A DNA stretch of 64,000 nt, from positions 22,694 through 86,693 of the forward strand of contig BAXG01000023.1 in NCBI GenBank assembly GCA_001310455.1. The letters run 5' to 3'. Below the pieces are notes generated by a model. It made no database searches. It was not told where the DNA came from and saw only the letters and a program-made list of their open reading frames with translations. Positions 23,089-31,854 of the stretch are shown piece by piece. The stretch is from Photobacterium sp. JCM 19050. Its GTDB lineage: Bacteria > Pseudomonadota > Gammaproteobacteria > Enterobacterales > Vibrionaceae. Made by a program: the position numbers and the translations under genes. Each line of letters opens with the position of its first letter. Within the stretch, counting starts at the first letter, position 1.

Positions 23089-23679
23089 TTACCAGTCGAC
23101 TCCCTTACGGGCTTTCAGTCCTGATTCAAAAGCGTGTTTGACGTTACGGACTTCTGAAACGGTGTCTGCCATTTCTTCGAGTTCACGGTGTGCCGCACGC
23201 CCGGTAATCACAACCGTCTGTTCACGTGGACGCTCCGAAATAGCGAGCTTGACCTCTGCCAGGTCGATATAGCCGTAGGTTACCATATAGGTGATTTCAT
23301 CCAGCAGAACCACATCATAAGCCGGGTCAGCCAGCATGGCTTTGCAGGACTGCCAGGTTTCCTGAGCGACTTTGGTATCGGCTGTTTTATCCTGGGTGTC
23401 CCACGTAAAACCTGTCGCCATAACGTGAAAATCTACACCGTGTTGTTCCAGCAGGTTGCGCTCTCCGCAGTCCCATGTGCCTTTGATAAACTGACCGACA
23501 CCGCATTTCTGGCCGTGTCCGGTAGCCCTTGCGATGATGCCAAAGCCCGCCGTAGATTTGCCTTTTCCGTTGCCGGTGATAACCAGAACCAGGCCTCGTT
23601 CTTCCTGGGCAGCCTCTACACGGGCGTCGACTTCTTCCTTAATTCTTTGCTGGCGGGCTTTGTAACGTTCTTCTGACAT
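23089..23679 (-). CDS. cobO: Cob(I)yrinic acid a,c-diamide / cobalamin adenosyltransferase
   Basis: Transfers the adenosyl group from ATP to the cobalt of corrinoids (CobO/BtuR/CobA type). 196 residues, the usual length. P-loop GNGKGKSTAGFGIIARATGHG near residue 36, FIKGTWDCGERNLL, and the Walker-B-like YDVVLLDEITYMVTYGYIDL with RAAHRELEEMADTVSEV. The C-terminal GLKARKGVDW is the family ending. Intact. Lies downstream of cobS in the same direction, so cobT-cobS-cobO probably form one operon for corrinoid salvage. Confidence 0.95.
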   Translation of the reverse strand: MSEERYKARQQRIKEEVDARVEAAQEERGLVLVITGNGKGKSTAGFGIIARATGHGQKCGVGQFIKGTWDCGERNLLEQHGVDFHVMATGFTWDTQDKTADTKVAQETWQSCKAMLADPAYDVVLLDEITYMVTYGYIDLAEVKLAISERPREQTVVITGRAAHRELEEMADTVSEVRNVKHAFESGLKARKGVDW

Positions 23680-23721
23680 GACTGTTCCTTTTTTCTGTGG
23701 TGCTGACTTCTGTTAGTCCAA

Positions 23722-24516
23722 TTAAGCGTTTGAAATAGCGATGATAACGAAATAGCCAACCAACTCGGTAACCTGCTGCGCAGCCCCAAGACAATCACCG
23801 GTGTAACCTCCAATCTGTCGGGTAAACCAGATGCCACAGAGTTGGCGGCAAACCAGGGCTGCAATAATCAAAGGTGCGGTGTAAGCCGGCAGCAATGACA
23901 ATATGACAAACACAGCGGTGACAATCAGAAGGAGTAGATCGACTCTGGATTGTTCGTTGGCAAGCGGTTTGACTTTGCTTGTCTGATCGAGCCGGACGTA
24001 GGGGTAGCTGAAAATCATGCTGGCAGCCGTGGCCCGGCTGACAACATGCATCACTATCAATGCCGCCACCGGGTAGGCGATTTGTGATAGCGCCATCCAC
24101 TTGAGGCCCAGCATCAGAAAAAGCCCTGTTGCCCCATAGGTACCAAGCCGGGAATCTTTCATGATATCCAGCTTTTTCTCGGTATCCCAGCCACCGCCAA
24201 ATCCATCGCAGACGTCTGCAAAGCCATCTTCATGGAATGCGCCAGTGAGAAGGACGGATGCGGCAATTGCCAAACCTGCAGCGATCGTTTGTGTGAAGAA
24301 GAAACTGGCACCGTAAAAAACAAGGCCAGAAATACCGCCAACAATCAGGCCTACAACGGCGAAGTAACGGTTGGCTTTATTGAGTCTCTCTTTGCTGAAA
24401 GGTGTGTTTTTCGGTACAGGGATACGGGTGAAAAAAGCCAGCGCGACCAGGAACACCTGCCACTGGTAAATCAGGCGTTGAATCAAGTTTGATGGAGCAG
24501 GGTGATGGTCTGTCAC
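23722..24516 (-). CDS. cobS: Adenosylcobinamide-GDP ribazoletransferase
   Basis: Cobalamin synthase: joins adenosylcobinamide-GDP to alpha-ribazole in the inner membrane. 264 residues (E. coli 247). Multiple membrane segments and the family motif TGAFHEDGFADVCDGFGGG, followed by KDSRLGTYGATGLFLMLG and GGYTGDCLGAAQQVTEL. Starts with GTG whose bases overlap the cobT stop (GTGTGA), so translation is probably coupled. Intact. Confidence 0.95.
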   Translation of the reverse strand: MTDHHPAPSNLIQRLIYQWQVFLVALAFFTRIPVPKNTPFSKERLNKANRYFAVVGLIVGGISGLVFYGASFFFTQTIAAGLAIAASVLLTGAFHEDGFADVCDGFGGGWDTEKKLDIMKDSRLGTYGATGLFLMLGLKWMALSQIAYPVAALIVMHVVSRATAASMIFSYPYVRLDQTSKVKPLANEQSRVDLLLLIVTAVFVILSLLPAYTAPLIIAALVCRQLCGIWFTRQIGGYTGDCLGAAQQVTELVGYFVIIAISNA

Positions 24517-25535
24517 ACTGTCACTCCGGCTTGGTCGAAGCTTGCCATGTCATTGTAGAAGCACAGGCCGCTTTCAGCAGAGGGATAGATAGCGCGGCGC
24601 CTGTCCCCTCGCCAAGTCGCATTCCCAGATCGAGCAACGGTTCGGCGTTGAGGTGTTCCAAAATACGCTTGTGACCGGCTTCGTGTGAGCGGTGAGCAAA
24701 GACCATATAGTGGCGGACCGCCGGTTGATTCTCGTTGCGAGCAGGCCCGCGCTGGAGATAATAAAGCCGTCAACCACGATCAGCATACCCAGACTGGCAG
24801 CACGCAGCATCGCACCGGTAATCTGCGCGATTTCAAACCCGCCAACGGCTGCAAGGGTTTGGACAGGATCGGCAAATTTGTCTGCATGCAGTTTGAGCGC
24901 CTTTTCAATCAATGTCACTTTCAACGCCATCTGCTCGTTGTTAATCCCTGTTCCCCGTCCAACACACTCCTTAGCACTGAGAGACAGCAAAGCCCCCATA
25001 AGTGCAGACGCAGAAGAAGTATTTCCAATTCCCATCTCGCCAAGGCAAAGTGTATTCACACCGCGAGAGTGAAGCGTTTCCACCAATGTCGCCCCCAGTT
25101 CCAACCCGCGATTGGCTTGCTCAACCGACATTGCGTTGGTGACGGAGAAATCCGCCGTACCGCAGCCCATTCGCTGACTAATCAAGCCTGGTTGGGACGC
25201 CGTTTCCGTCAACACACCCGCATCAACGACCCGGAGAGGAACATGGTTAAGTACGCAGAAGCAGTTAATTGCTGCTCCCCCGGCAAGGAAATTTTGCACC
25301 ATTTGCGCAGTGACGGCTTGTGGCGCAATGCTGACAGGGTTTGCGGCCACGCATGATCAGCGGCAAAAATCAGCATTTCGGGATGAATATCGATGTGGTC
25401 TGTCTGCTGGATACGGGCAATTTGCAGTGCTGTTTTTTCGAGGAGCCCCAGAGATCCGGGCGGCTTGGTTTTGTTATCAATGCGGGCCTGAATGTCGCTG
25501 TCCTTTGAGAAATCTGGCGTTGGAATCGGATGCAT
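24513..25535 (-). CDS. cobT: Nicotinate-nucleotide-dimethylbenzimidazole phosphoribosyltransferase (three frameshifts)
   Basis: Makes alpha-ribazole-5'-phosphate from nicotinate mononucleotide and a benzimidazole. 341 residues after repair (E. coli 359). Family stretches: [20 protein letters not shown] at the start, [70 protein letters not shown]. Frame breaks at 25352 (coding CATGCG needs CATGGCG), 24723-24724 (AACCGG needs AACCCGG) and 24559 (GCTTC needs GCTTTC). Overlaps cobS by four bases. No cobalamin riboswitch signature was seen in the 125 bp upstream. Confidence 0.92.
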
Positions 25536-25660
25536 GGCTGCCTCTGGTTGTTTGGCTCATAGCCCTGTCGACAGAGTAGACAGGGGAAAGCCAAGATTTT
25601 GCGTGAAGGCATCCTGATATTCAATCAATTAGGCAGGATTACACCCGCCAAACAGGCAAA

Positions 25661-25685
25661 CAAAAGCCCGGCTGAATACCGGGCT
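25661..25685 (-). terminator. Terminator of the Cache-domain chemoreceptor
   Basis: agcccgg / ccgggct stem followed on the minus strand by cttttgtttg. Confidence 0.75.
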
Positions 25686-25707
25686 ACTGAGAGCTGACGC
25701 GCTAATG

Positions 25708-28014
25708 TCAGGAAATCTTAAACTGGCTGACCTTGCTGAGCAGGATTTCCGCCTGCTTGTTAAGGTCTTGCGCTGTGTTGTTAGTCACACTGACCTGATC
25801 GGCGATGGAAGAAGCAGAGTCGGATATTCCGCTCATGTTTCCGCCTATCTGTTCGGTAACGTGAGATTGCTGCTCAGCGGAGGTAGCAATCTGGGTACTC
25901 ATTGTGTTCACGTTTTCAATCATGTGCTGTATTTGTACAAGCATCTCGTTGTTTTCGTTACAGCGGTTCACACTGTTACCGACCAGTTCGTTCGCATTGG
26001 TAATGCCTGTAACGGCTTGAGTCGTTTCCATCTGTAAGGATTCGACCTTATCACGAATCTCACCGGCGGATGTTTGGGTCCGTTGTGCAAGAGAACGTAC
26101 TTCATCAGCAACCACCGCAAACCCGCGACCCTGTTCCCCGGCCCGGGCTGCTTCAATTGCCGCGTTAAGCGCCAGCAAGTTGGTTTGTTCAGCAATACCC
26201 TGGATGACATCAAGGACAGAGCCAATGGAATCGCTCTCGTTTTTGAGGCGGTTCATAGACTCGGTCGCTTCTGTCATGGTTGATGACAGCGAGCTGATAC
26301 CGCTCACCAGGTCCTGTCCCAGGATGGCACTCTCGTTTGTGACATCAGAGACCTCGGAGGTTGATTGAGACGTGCCATTCGCATTCTGGGCGACATCCTG
26401 AATTGTGACCGACATTTCACCCACTGCAGCGACAACCTGATTGGTTCGCTGAGATTGGTCATCCACGCTGCGCTGAACATCGTGCAGAGCACTGCCAATG
26501 TTTGCCGCTGCGGCTTTGACCGACCCGGAAGCAGAGGAAATATCCTGAATTAAGCCGGAAAAAGATGCCAGCATGTCGTTCATCGAGTTGCTGAGATCGC
26601 CGATTTCGTCTTTGCGTTTGTAATCGAGGCGTTTGGTTAAATCTTTTTGGTTGCTGATGTGGCTGAGCGCATTGGCAAATGCAACAATCGGGTTGCTAAG
26701 GCTCTTACCGATAACCAGCGCCAGTACCATAGCGATACCAGCGATGACCAGAGAGGAAATAAACACGGTTGTACCAATGGTACTTGCGAAAGCATCTATT
26801 GCATTAAATATCTCATCATGGCTCATTTCGCTCACCATCACCCATTGTTGTCCAAGCACATCAATAGGGGTATACGCGATAAATGCTTCGTTCCCGAGAT
26901 AGTTGATTCCTTCCTCCACACCGGTTTTTCCTTCAAGAGCCCGTGCGATTTGAGGTTCTTTAATGGGCTGAAGACCTATTGTAGAGCCCCGGACTGCAAT
27001 TTCATTTACCAGAGAATCGTCTACACCCGTTGCCTTGATATCTTTCAGAAACGCTTCCTGATTTTCAGCAAGGAACCGGGACTGACTGCGCATTGTCATG
27101 TCCGGTCCGACAAGAAACATTTCCCCTGTGGAGCCCAGCCCCGTTGATGACCATTCACCATTGTTAGTCATGGTGGAGTTCAAGCGGTCAACCGGCATCT
27201 GGAATGCGAGCACACCAATATACTTACCCAACTTGTGGACGGGAGCCGCGATAAAAGATGCCTGTGCCCGGTAAGAGGGGTAGTAAGACTTGAAGTCCTC
27301 AAAATGAAACTGGTTCGGCCCTAGCTGGGCAGCATTGCGAAAAACATCGCCTAATCCGGATTGAGCATAGGGGCCATCAACGAGGTTTGTTGCGTAGTCC
27401 AGTTCCTTAAATACGGAATACACGATGTTGCCCTGAGGATCGATCAGGAAAACGTCATAGTACTCAAAAGTTTCAAGAAATTGGCGCAATTGAGGATGGT
27501 AAATGGCATGCACTTCACTGTAGACAGAGCCATCTTGCGCTTTGTCCATCAAGTGCTTGCTGCCAAGAGGGTTCTGGTTATCGGCGATGTAGGCATATTG
27601 CAAGGCTTTGGCCTTGGGATCGAGCTGATTTAACTTGCCCAGCGGTAAACCGTCTGCGTTGTTGTTGAGCGATTTAAACTGCTGGCCAAATTCGGCAGAG
27701 TAGTAGTTGTTGAGTTTGTTCAGAGACGCTGGTGTTTCACTGTAATCCTTGAACCCGTCACTGAACATCGCCAGCGCATCTATCACAACGGCAGAGTTCG
27801 ACATTGTTGTGATTTGGCCTGACAGTATCGAGAAGTAACGCTCTACATCCTGCTTTTTCATCTCCCGAATGGCAACCAGGTTTTCTACTGCTTTTTGTTG
27901 GAGTGCGTCCCTGGCCAGACTTTGAGATTGCCAAAACAGCACCGACGCGATAGTCAGCAAACTTCCAAGACTGATGCCGACAATGGCGGTGACGATTTTG
28001 GTAGAAATCTTCAT
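25708..28014 (-). CDS. Methyl-accepting chemotaxis protein with large periplasmic Cache-type sensor
   Basis: 768-residue transmembrane chemoreceptor. TM1 at residues 7-29, a long periplasmic domain (about 30-412) with the dCache-like [37 protein letters not shown] and [20 protein letters not shown]2 about 415-436, HAMP about 437-490 ([22 protein letters not shown]), and the signalling domain with [20 protein letters not shown]. The ligand cannot be read from sequence. No C-terminal NWETF-type CheR tether. Intact, monocistronic. Confidence 0.93.
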   Translation of the reverse strand: MKISTKIVTAIVGISLGSLLTIASVLFWQSQSLARDALQQKAVENLVAIREMKKQDVERYFSILSGQITTMSNSAVVIDALAMFSDGFKDYSETPASLNKLNNYYSAEFGQQFKSLNNNADGLPLGKLNQLDPKAKALQYAYIADNQNPLGSKHLMDKAQDGSVYSEVHAIYHPQLRQFLETFEYYDVFLIDPQGNIVYSVFKELDYATNLVDGPYAQSGLGDVFRNAAQLGPNQFHFEDFKSYYPSYRAQASFIAAPVHKLGKYIGVLAFQMPVDRLNSTMTNNGEWSSTGLGSTGEMFLVGPDMTMRSQSRFLAENQEAFLKDIKATGVDDSLVNEIAVRGSTIGLQPIKEPQIARALEGKTGVEEGINYLGNEAFIAYTPIDVLGQQWVMVSEMSHDEIFNAIDAFASTIGTTVFISSLVIAGIAMVLALVIGKSLSNPIVAFANALSHISNQKDLTKRLDYKRKDEIGDLSNSMNDMLASFSGLIQDISSASGSVKAAAANIGSALHDVQRSVDDQSQRTNQVVAAVGEMSVTIQDVAQNANGTSQSTSEVSDVTNESAILGQDLVSGISSLSSTMTEATESMNRLKNESDSIGSVLDVIQGIAEQTNLLALNAAIEAARAGEQGRGFAVVADEVRSLAQRTQTSAGEIRDKVESLQMETTQAVTGITNANELVGNSVNRCNENNEMLVQIQHMIENVNTMSTQIATSAEQQSHVTEQIGGNMSGISDSASSIADQVSVTNNTAQDLNKQAEILLSKVSQFKIS

Positions 28015-28266
28015 TTATGCACGCTCGCTCATTTCAGTTTGATTCATATCTGTAACAAGTGTTGCTGTAATGTGTCATCATTTCAAATTAAATCGGTCTG
28101 TATGTGCGAAAAACATTTCCGGAAGCGACGGTTTTTATTTAATAAATTAAAAATTGGACGCCCAAATTAATTTTCTTTAGCCCTAAAAAGTTAGAATGGA
28201 ATGATCAGGTTTTAATGTGGCGTATTTGAACGCTGGATTGGGTAACGAAGAATAGTGGCAAGGCCA

Positions 28267-28743
28267 ATGGAGAATAGAGTGCGTCTGTTAGTGGTGTGTA
28301 TGGGGAATATTTGCCGGTCACCTACCGGCGAAGCGGTACTCAGAGCCAAAGCAAAACGTTTAGGGCTGGATATTGAAGTCGACTCAGCGGGTACTATTGG
28401 TGCCCACAAGGGAGAAGGGCCAGATCGACGTGCCAAGTCTCATGGTGAGGCAAGGGGGTACCGGTTTAACGGAATCCGGTCTAGAAAAGTTCGCGAACAG
28501 GACTTTAGAGAGTTCGATATGATTCTCGCGGCTGACCGGGATAATCTTAATGATCTCCAGGCAGTTTGCCCGGATGACTGTAAACACAAGGTGACCCTGT
28601 TCCTCAGCCATGGTCAATCCGGAGTGGATGAAATCCCTGATCCCTATTATGGTGGTGCTGCCGGGTTTGAGTATGTGCTCGATGTGATTGAAGAAGCGTC
28701 TGATAGGCTGCTTGAAAAAATCGCGGCTGGTAAACTGCCATAA
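28267..28743 (+). CDS. Low-molecular-weight protein tyrosine phosphatase
   Basis: Cytoplasmic phosphatase. About 158 residues with the N-terminal catalytic loop CMGNICRSP (C-X5-R-S) and the general-acid Asp in EIPDPYYGG near the C-terminus. Bacterial relatives dephosphorylate tyrosine kinases of the Wzc type or other phosphoproteins, but no kinase or polysaccharide gene is nearby, so the substrate is unknown. ATG 28267 (MENRVRLLVVCMGN) is chosen over GTG 28255 because caagg lies just upstream and the shorter form matches the family. Confidence 0.9.
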   Translation: MENRVRLLVVCMGNICRSPTGEAVLRAKAKRLGLDIEVDSAGTIGAHKGEGPDRRAKSHGEARGYRFNGIRSRKVREQDFREFDMILAADRDNLNDLQAVCPDDCKHKVTLFLSHGQSGVDEIPDPYYGGAAGFEYVLDVIEEASDRLLEKIAAGKLP

Positions 28744-28769
28744 AAACGCAGCGATGTGCTGCGTTTTTT
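28743..28769. terminator. Bidirectional terminator
   Basis: aaaacgcagc / gctgcgtttt stem with flanking A and T tracts between the phosphatase and the convergent gene. Confidence 0.85.
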
Positions 28770-28789
28770 CGGTAAACAATCTTAAATTA

Positions 28790-29548
28790 CTACCATTTTT
28801 TCTTGGGTGCAAACAGCTCATCGTAATCATCGCCTTCACCCTCGGCGGATTGAGCTTTGGCATCATGTCCTTTGTTGAGCTGAGCGGAAATATCATCATA
28901 CATTTCCTTCAGGCTCTGTCGTACCTGGTTTGAATACGCATCACTTTTCGGAGTGACAACATCAAGTGCTTTTTTCAGAAGTTGTTGCGCCGTTCCCAGT
29001 TGACCTTTGACCTTAGCATCGTTAACACGTTTGATGACATTTTCGATGTTGATTTTAAGCTGCATGGTTTCCAGACGGGCGTTCTCAGCTACAAAAGCCT
29101 GTGTGGTGAGGCGTCCTTTACCGTGTTCAGCTTTGATGACCGTGCGGAGGCGTTTAACCAGCTTCAGCATCGCGATAGCCTGACGGTCGTTATCAGGGAC
29201 CTTGAACTGGGTAGATTCTTTATTTTGATAGCTTTGCTTGATGTCGTTGATCTGAGCTTCAGTTGATGCAATCCGAGACTTAATGTTTACGTCTTTTTCA
29301 TCAAGTTCGGACATTGTACGCAGGGCGTCCAGGATTCGCTGGTTTAGGCAAGCCAGCAATGTGCCGCTGTAGGGTAGGTTATGCGCATTGCCAATAAGCT
29401 CCTCAGAGGAGTCAATCAAAGCAATGTACTTTGCCATTTCCTGACGTTTAGCCGCTTCAGTGCGCTGACGCTGCTGCGACATGACGTTGAAGCCGATAAT
29501 CAGCCCGAGGAGCAAAATACATAAGGCGATCAATAAAGCAATATTCAT
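28790..29548 (-). CDS. Unrecognised membrane-anchored coiled-coil protein
   Basis: 252 residues of a family I cannot name. A single N-terminal membrane segment (IALLIALCILLLGLIIGFNV, residues 3-22) is followed by a highly charged, Gln/Lys/Glu-rich, probably coiled-coil region, with helical repeats such as LKINIENVIKRVNDAKVKGQ and AQQLLKKALDVV. The acidic tail GEGDDYDELF ends in the basic APKKKW. No catalytic motif is visible. Topology suggests a cytoplasmic body on an inner-membrane anchor. Intact and convergent with the phosphatase gene. Confidence 0.8.
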   Translation of the reverse strand: MNIALLIALCILLLGLIIGFNVMSQQRQRTEAAKRQEMAKYIALIDSSEELIGNAHNLPYSGTLLACLNQRILDALRTMSELDEKDVNIKSRIASTEAQINDIKQSYQNKESTQFKVPDNDRQAIAMLKLVKRLRTVIKAEHGKGRLTTQAFVAENARLETMQLKINIENVIKRVNDAKVKGQLGTAQQLLKKALDVVTPKSDAYSNQVRQSLKEMYDDISAQLNKGHDAKAQSAEGEGDDYDELFAPKKKW

Positions 29549-29710
29549 AATTTGGCTTGCTAATGGTTAAAGTTACTACGTTCAATAGATTAAGATACAC
29601 CAATAAAGTGCCAGCTCATAGCGGATGCGCCATGTTTAGCCGAAGGATTTTAGCCAATACGCACTTTTTTAGTCCTTTCTAAAGTAATTTTGTTTGAATC
29701 AGATAATTAT

Positions 29711-30430
29711 ATGGTCGAAAGTTCATACCTTATTGTGGCACTTATTCTGGGTTTTGGTTGTTTTGTTCAAAGTCTAATCGGCTTCGGGCTTGCGATTGTT
29801 GCCGCCCCCATTCTGTTGCAACTTACCCCTGAGTTGGTGCCTGCAACGGTGAGTCTGGTGGCGTTTCTACTCTCAACAATAACCACCTGGCAGTACAGAA
29901 AGGGCCTTTCCGTTAAAGGGCTGGGGTATGCTTTTGTCGGCCGGGTGCCGGGAACTGTTTTGGCCGGTTTTGCAATGCTGTATATCTCGGCAACAACGTT
30001 TTCAATTGTGATGGGAGTGGCGGTGCTGTTTGCCGTTGCAGTTAGCCTGATTAAAATTGAGCTGCTGCCAAACAACCGAAATATGCTTGTTGCGGGCTTT
30101 CTTTCCGGTCTGATGGGAACAACCACGAGCATTGGCGGGCCACCGATGGCCCTGATTATGCAAAACAGCGATGCTGCTAACATCAGGGCAAACCTTTCAC
30201 TTTTCTTCTGGGTCAGCAGTTTAATGTCGCTGGTGGCGTTATATCTGACGGGACATTTTACGTCTTTGCATGTCAAAGCTGCCTTGATGTCGTTACCCAC
30301 CATGTTAGTTGGCAACCTCATCGCGTACCGCATCGCACCTCATGTTGATAAGAAGTGGATCCGGTACGGACTGTTGGTGCTTTGTTCTGTTGCCGGAGGA
30401 ATGTCGTTGCTCCGGGGGCTGGGCCTCTAA
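29711..30430 (+). CDS. TauE/SafE family sulfite/organosulfonate exporter
   Basis: Polytopic inner-membrane protein of about 239 residues with some eight hydrophobic segments. Family features are the N-terminal half repeat LGFGCFVQSLIGFGLAIVAAPI and the second repeat GFLSGLMGTTTSIGGPPMAL. Members export sulfite, sulfoacetate or similar anions, but the substrate is unknown here. ATG 29711 is used; a TTG seven codons upstream is possible. Convergent with tyrP, with only 18 bp between the stop codons. Confidence 0.88.
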   Translation: MVESSYLIVALILGFGCFVQSLIGFGLAIVAAPILLQLTPELVPATVSLVAFLLSTITTWQYRKGLSVKGLGYAFVGRVPGTVLAGFAMLYISATTFSIVMGVAVLFAVAVSLIKIELLPNNRNMLVAGFLSGLMGTTTSIGGPPMALIMQNSDAANIRANLSLFFWVSSLMSLVALYLTGHFTSLHVKAALMSLPTMLVGNLIAYRIAPHVDKKWIRYGLLVLCSVAGGMSLLRGLGL

Positions 30431-30448
30431 GACAGTTGCAGAATTCAA

Positions 30449-31625
30449 TTACACCAGCAGAAATTGCGCTATTGCCACAGTGATCCCGATCGCCATGCAC
30501 ATTATCAGAGCAGGGAAGCCGCCTTTGACTCGATATAACGTGGTCTCCTGTCGGTTTTTGCGGATTGAGTGTGTCATTGCTACCGGCAAAAGAACAGCAA
30601 GAACCACTAAGGCCACAGCGGCAAAACCAAGTGCCGTGATGAAACCGTTTGGATAGCAAACAGCAAACAGGAATGGCGGGACAAATGTTACCAGCGCTGT
30701 TTGGATTCTTCCGTTGTATTTGCCTTTCGCTTGAGCGCGTCCCCCAGAAAATCGAACAGTCCTAAGCTGACCCCGAGAAAAGATGTCGCCAAGGCGAGGT
30801 CGGCAAAAATGCTTATTGCGCTGCCAAGTTGCGTGAACGCGGTGGTTGCGGATAAAGCACTGATCATGGGGGCTAACCCTGGGTTGGAAAGAAGTACGTG
30901 CTGTCCTAAAACACCCAGACTGATGCTTTGCCAAATCAGGTAGATAACCAGTGGCAATGCCGAACCTAACAACACTGCTGTTCGAAGGGCTTTAGTATCG
31001 TTGTCCAGGTACCGGACAATCGACGGGATAGAACCGTGAAAACCAAAGGAAGTGAATACCACCGGTAAGGCCGCCCAGAACAACCCCCGCTCCAACGGCA
31101 TTTCTGTTAAATGTACCCGGGTGACTTCCGGGGCTAAAGCAAACAACGCAGTAAACATAGCGGCAATTTTCAGTGCAAAAAGGCCGCGGTTTAAGGTGTC
31201 GACTTTCGCTGTTCCCCAACTGACCACGGCTGCAATAACCAACGTAAAAAGAATCGTACCTATGATGGAGTTGTCAGTTACCCATCCGGCCTGAATCAAT
31301 TTAGCGTTGAGTTGCTCGCCACCACCGGCGATGTATGCGGCGCAGAGTGAGTAAAAAAGGAAAAGCATGGCCACAATGGAAACAGTTTGGCCTTTGGGGC
31401 CAAGTATGTCCCTTGAAAGGGTATTCAGGGTTGCTGATGCAGGTGCATATTGATGCACCTCCAGCATTAACAATGCCGTGTAGGCATAAGTGCCCACATT
31501 AGCGTGATGACGGTAAGGGAACCCAAAAGGCCCAGGCCCGCTGATGCAACCGGGAGGGCAAGCATCCCCGCACCTATGGTTGTCCCTGCGATGATAAGAA
31601 TACTTCCAAGTATTTTATTGTTCAT
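30449..31625 (-). CDS. tyrP: Tyrosine-specific permease (two frameshifts)
   Basis: Proton-coupled aromatic amino-acid importer of the HAAAP family (TyrP/Mtr/TnaB). 392 residues after repair (E. coli TyrP 403), about eleven membrane segments. Matches TyrP closely: LGSILIIAGTTIGAGMLALP at the start, VVFTSFGFHGSIPSIVRYLD, FADLALATSFLGVSLGLFDF and YRVKGGFPALI near the end. Frames change at 31485 (coding ATGCC needs ATGGCC) and 30723-30724 (AAGGC needs AAGGGC). TyrR operators lie 122-162 bp upstream of the start. Confidence 0.93.
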
Positions 31626-31689
31626 TATGAGTGTTCATTCTCGTTTACACGAATAGCCGTGAGTTAGGGTTGAAACAAGCAATATATGG

Positions 31690-31718
31690 ATATGATTGCT
31701 TAATCATTGGAGTATCAA
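31690..31718 (-). promoter_or_regulatory. Candidate tyrP promoter
   Basis: On the minus strand TTGATA (31713-31718), a 17-bp spacer and TCATAT (31690-31695). It lies about 65-95 bp before the tyrP start and downstream of both TyrR boxes. Confidence 0.45.
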
Positions 31719-31746
31719 CACTTTGAGATCCAGAAGCTATAGTTGT

Positions 31747-31764
31747 TGTAAACAAGGGATGCCG
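31747..31764. promoter_or_regulatory. Weak TyrR box
   Basis: Left half TGTAAA is exact; the right half ATGCCG is not. It lies 23 bp from the strong box, start to start. Weak boxes next to strong ones are typical of tyrP in E. coli. Confidence 0.45.
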
Positions 31765-31769
31765 ATTTG

Positions 31770-31787
31770 TGTAATGATTACTTTACA
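31770..31787. promoter_or_regulatory. Strong TyrR box
   Basis: TGTAATGATTACTTTACA fits TGTAAA-N6-TTTACA with one mismatch in the twelve specified bases and the required TGT-N12-ACA. Confidence 0.75.
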
Positions 31788-31810
31788 GCTTGGGGTGGTG
31801 CTGCCTAAAT
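31782..31810 (+). promoter_or_regulatory. Candidate yfaY promoter overlapping the TyrR box
   Basis: TTTACA (31782-31787), 17-bp spacer, CTAAAT (31805-31810). The -35 is the right half of the strong TyrR box. Confidence 0.45.
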
Positions 31811-31854
31811 AGGCATGTCATAATTAAAAAATGCATTCACGAAGGAGAATTCGG

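Noticed and set aside
25536..25660. Cobalamin riboswitch upstream of cobT
   Set aside because: Only about 125 bp lie between the chemoreceptor terminator and cobT, and no B12-box-like motif was found. The hairpin ccctgtc/gacaggg near 25562-25585 is too simple.
28090..28097. Sigma-28 promoter for the Cache-domain chemoreceptor (ACCGATTT on the minus strand)
   Set aside because: Six of eight bases at -10 and five of eight at -35 are within chance for an AT-rich intergenic region.
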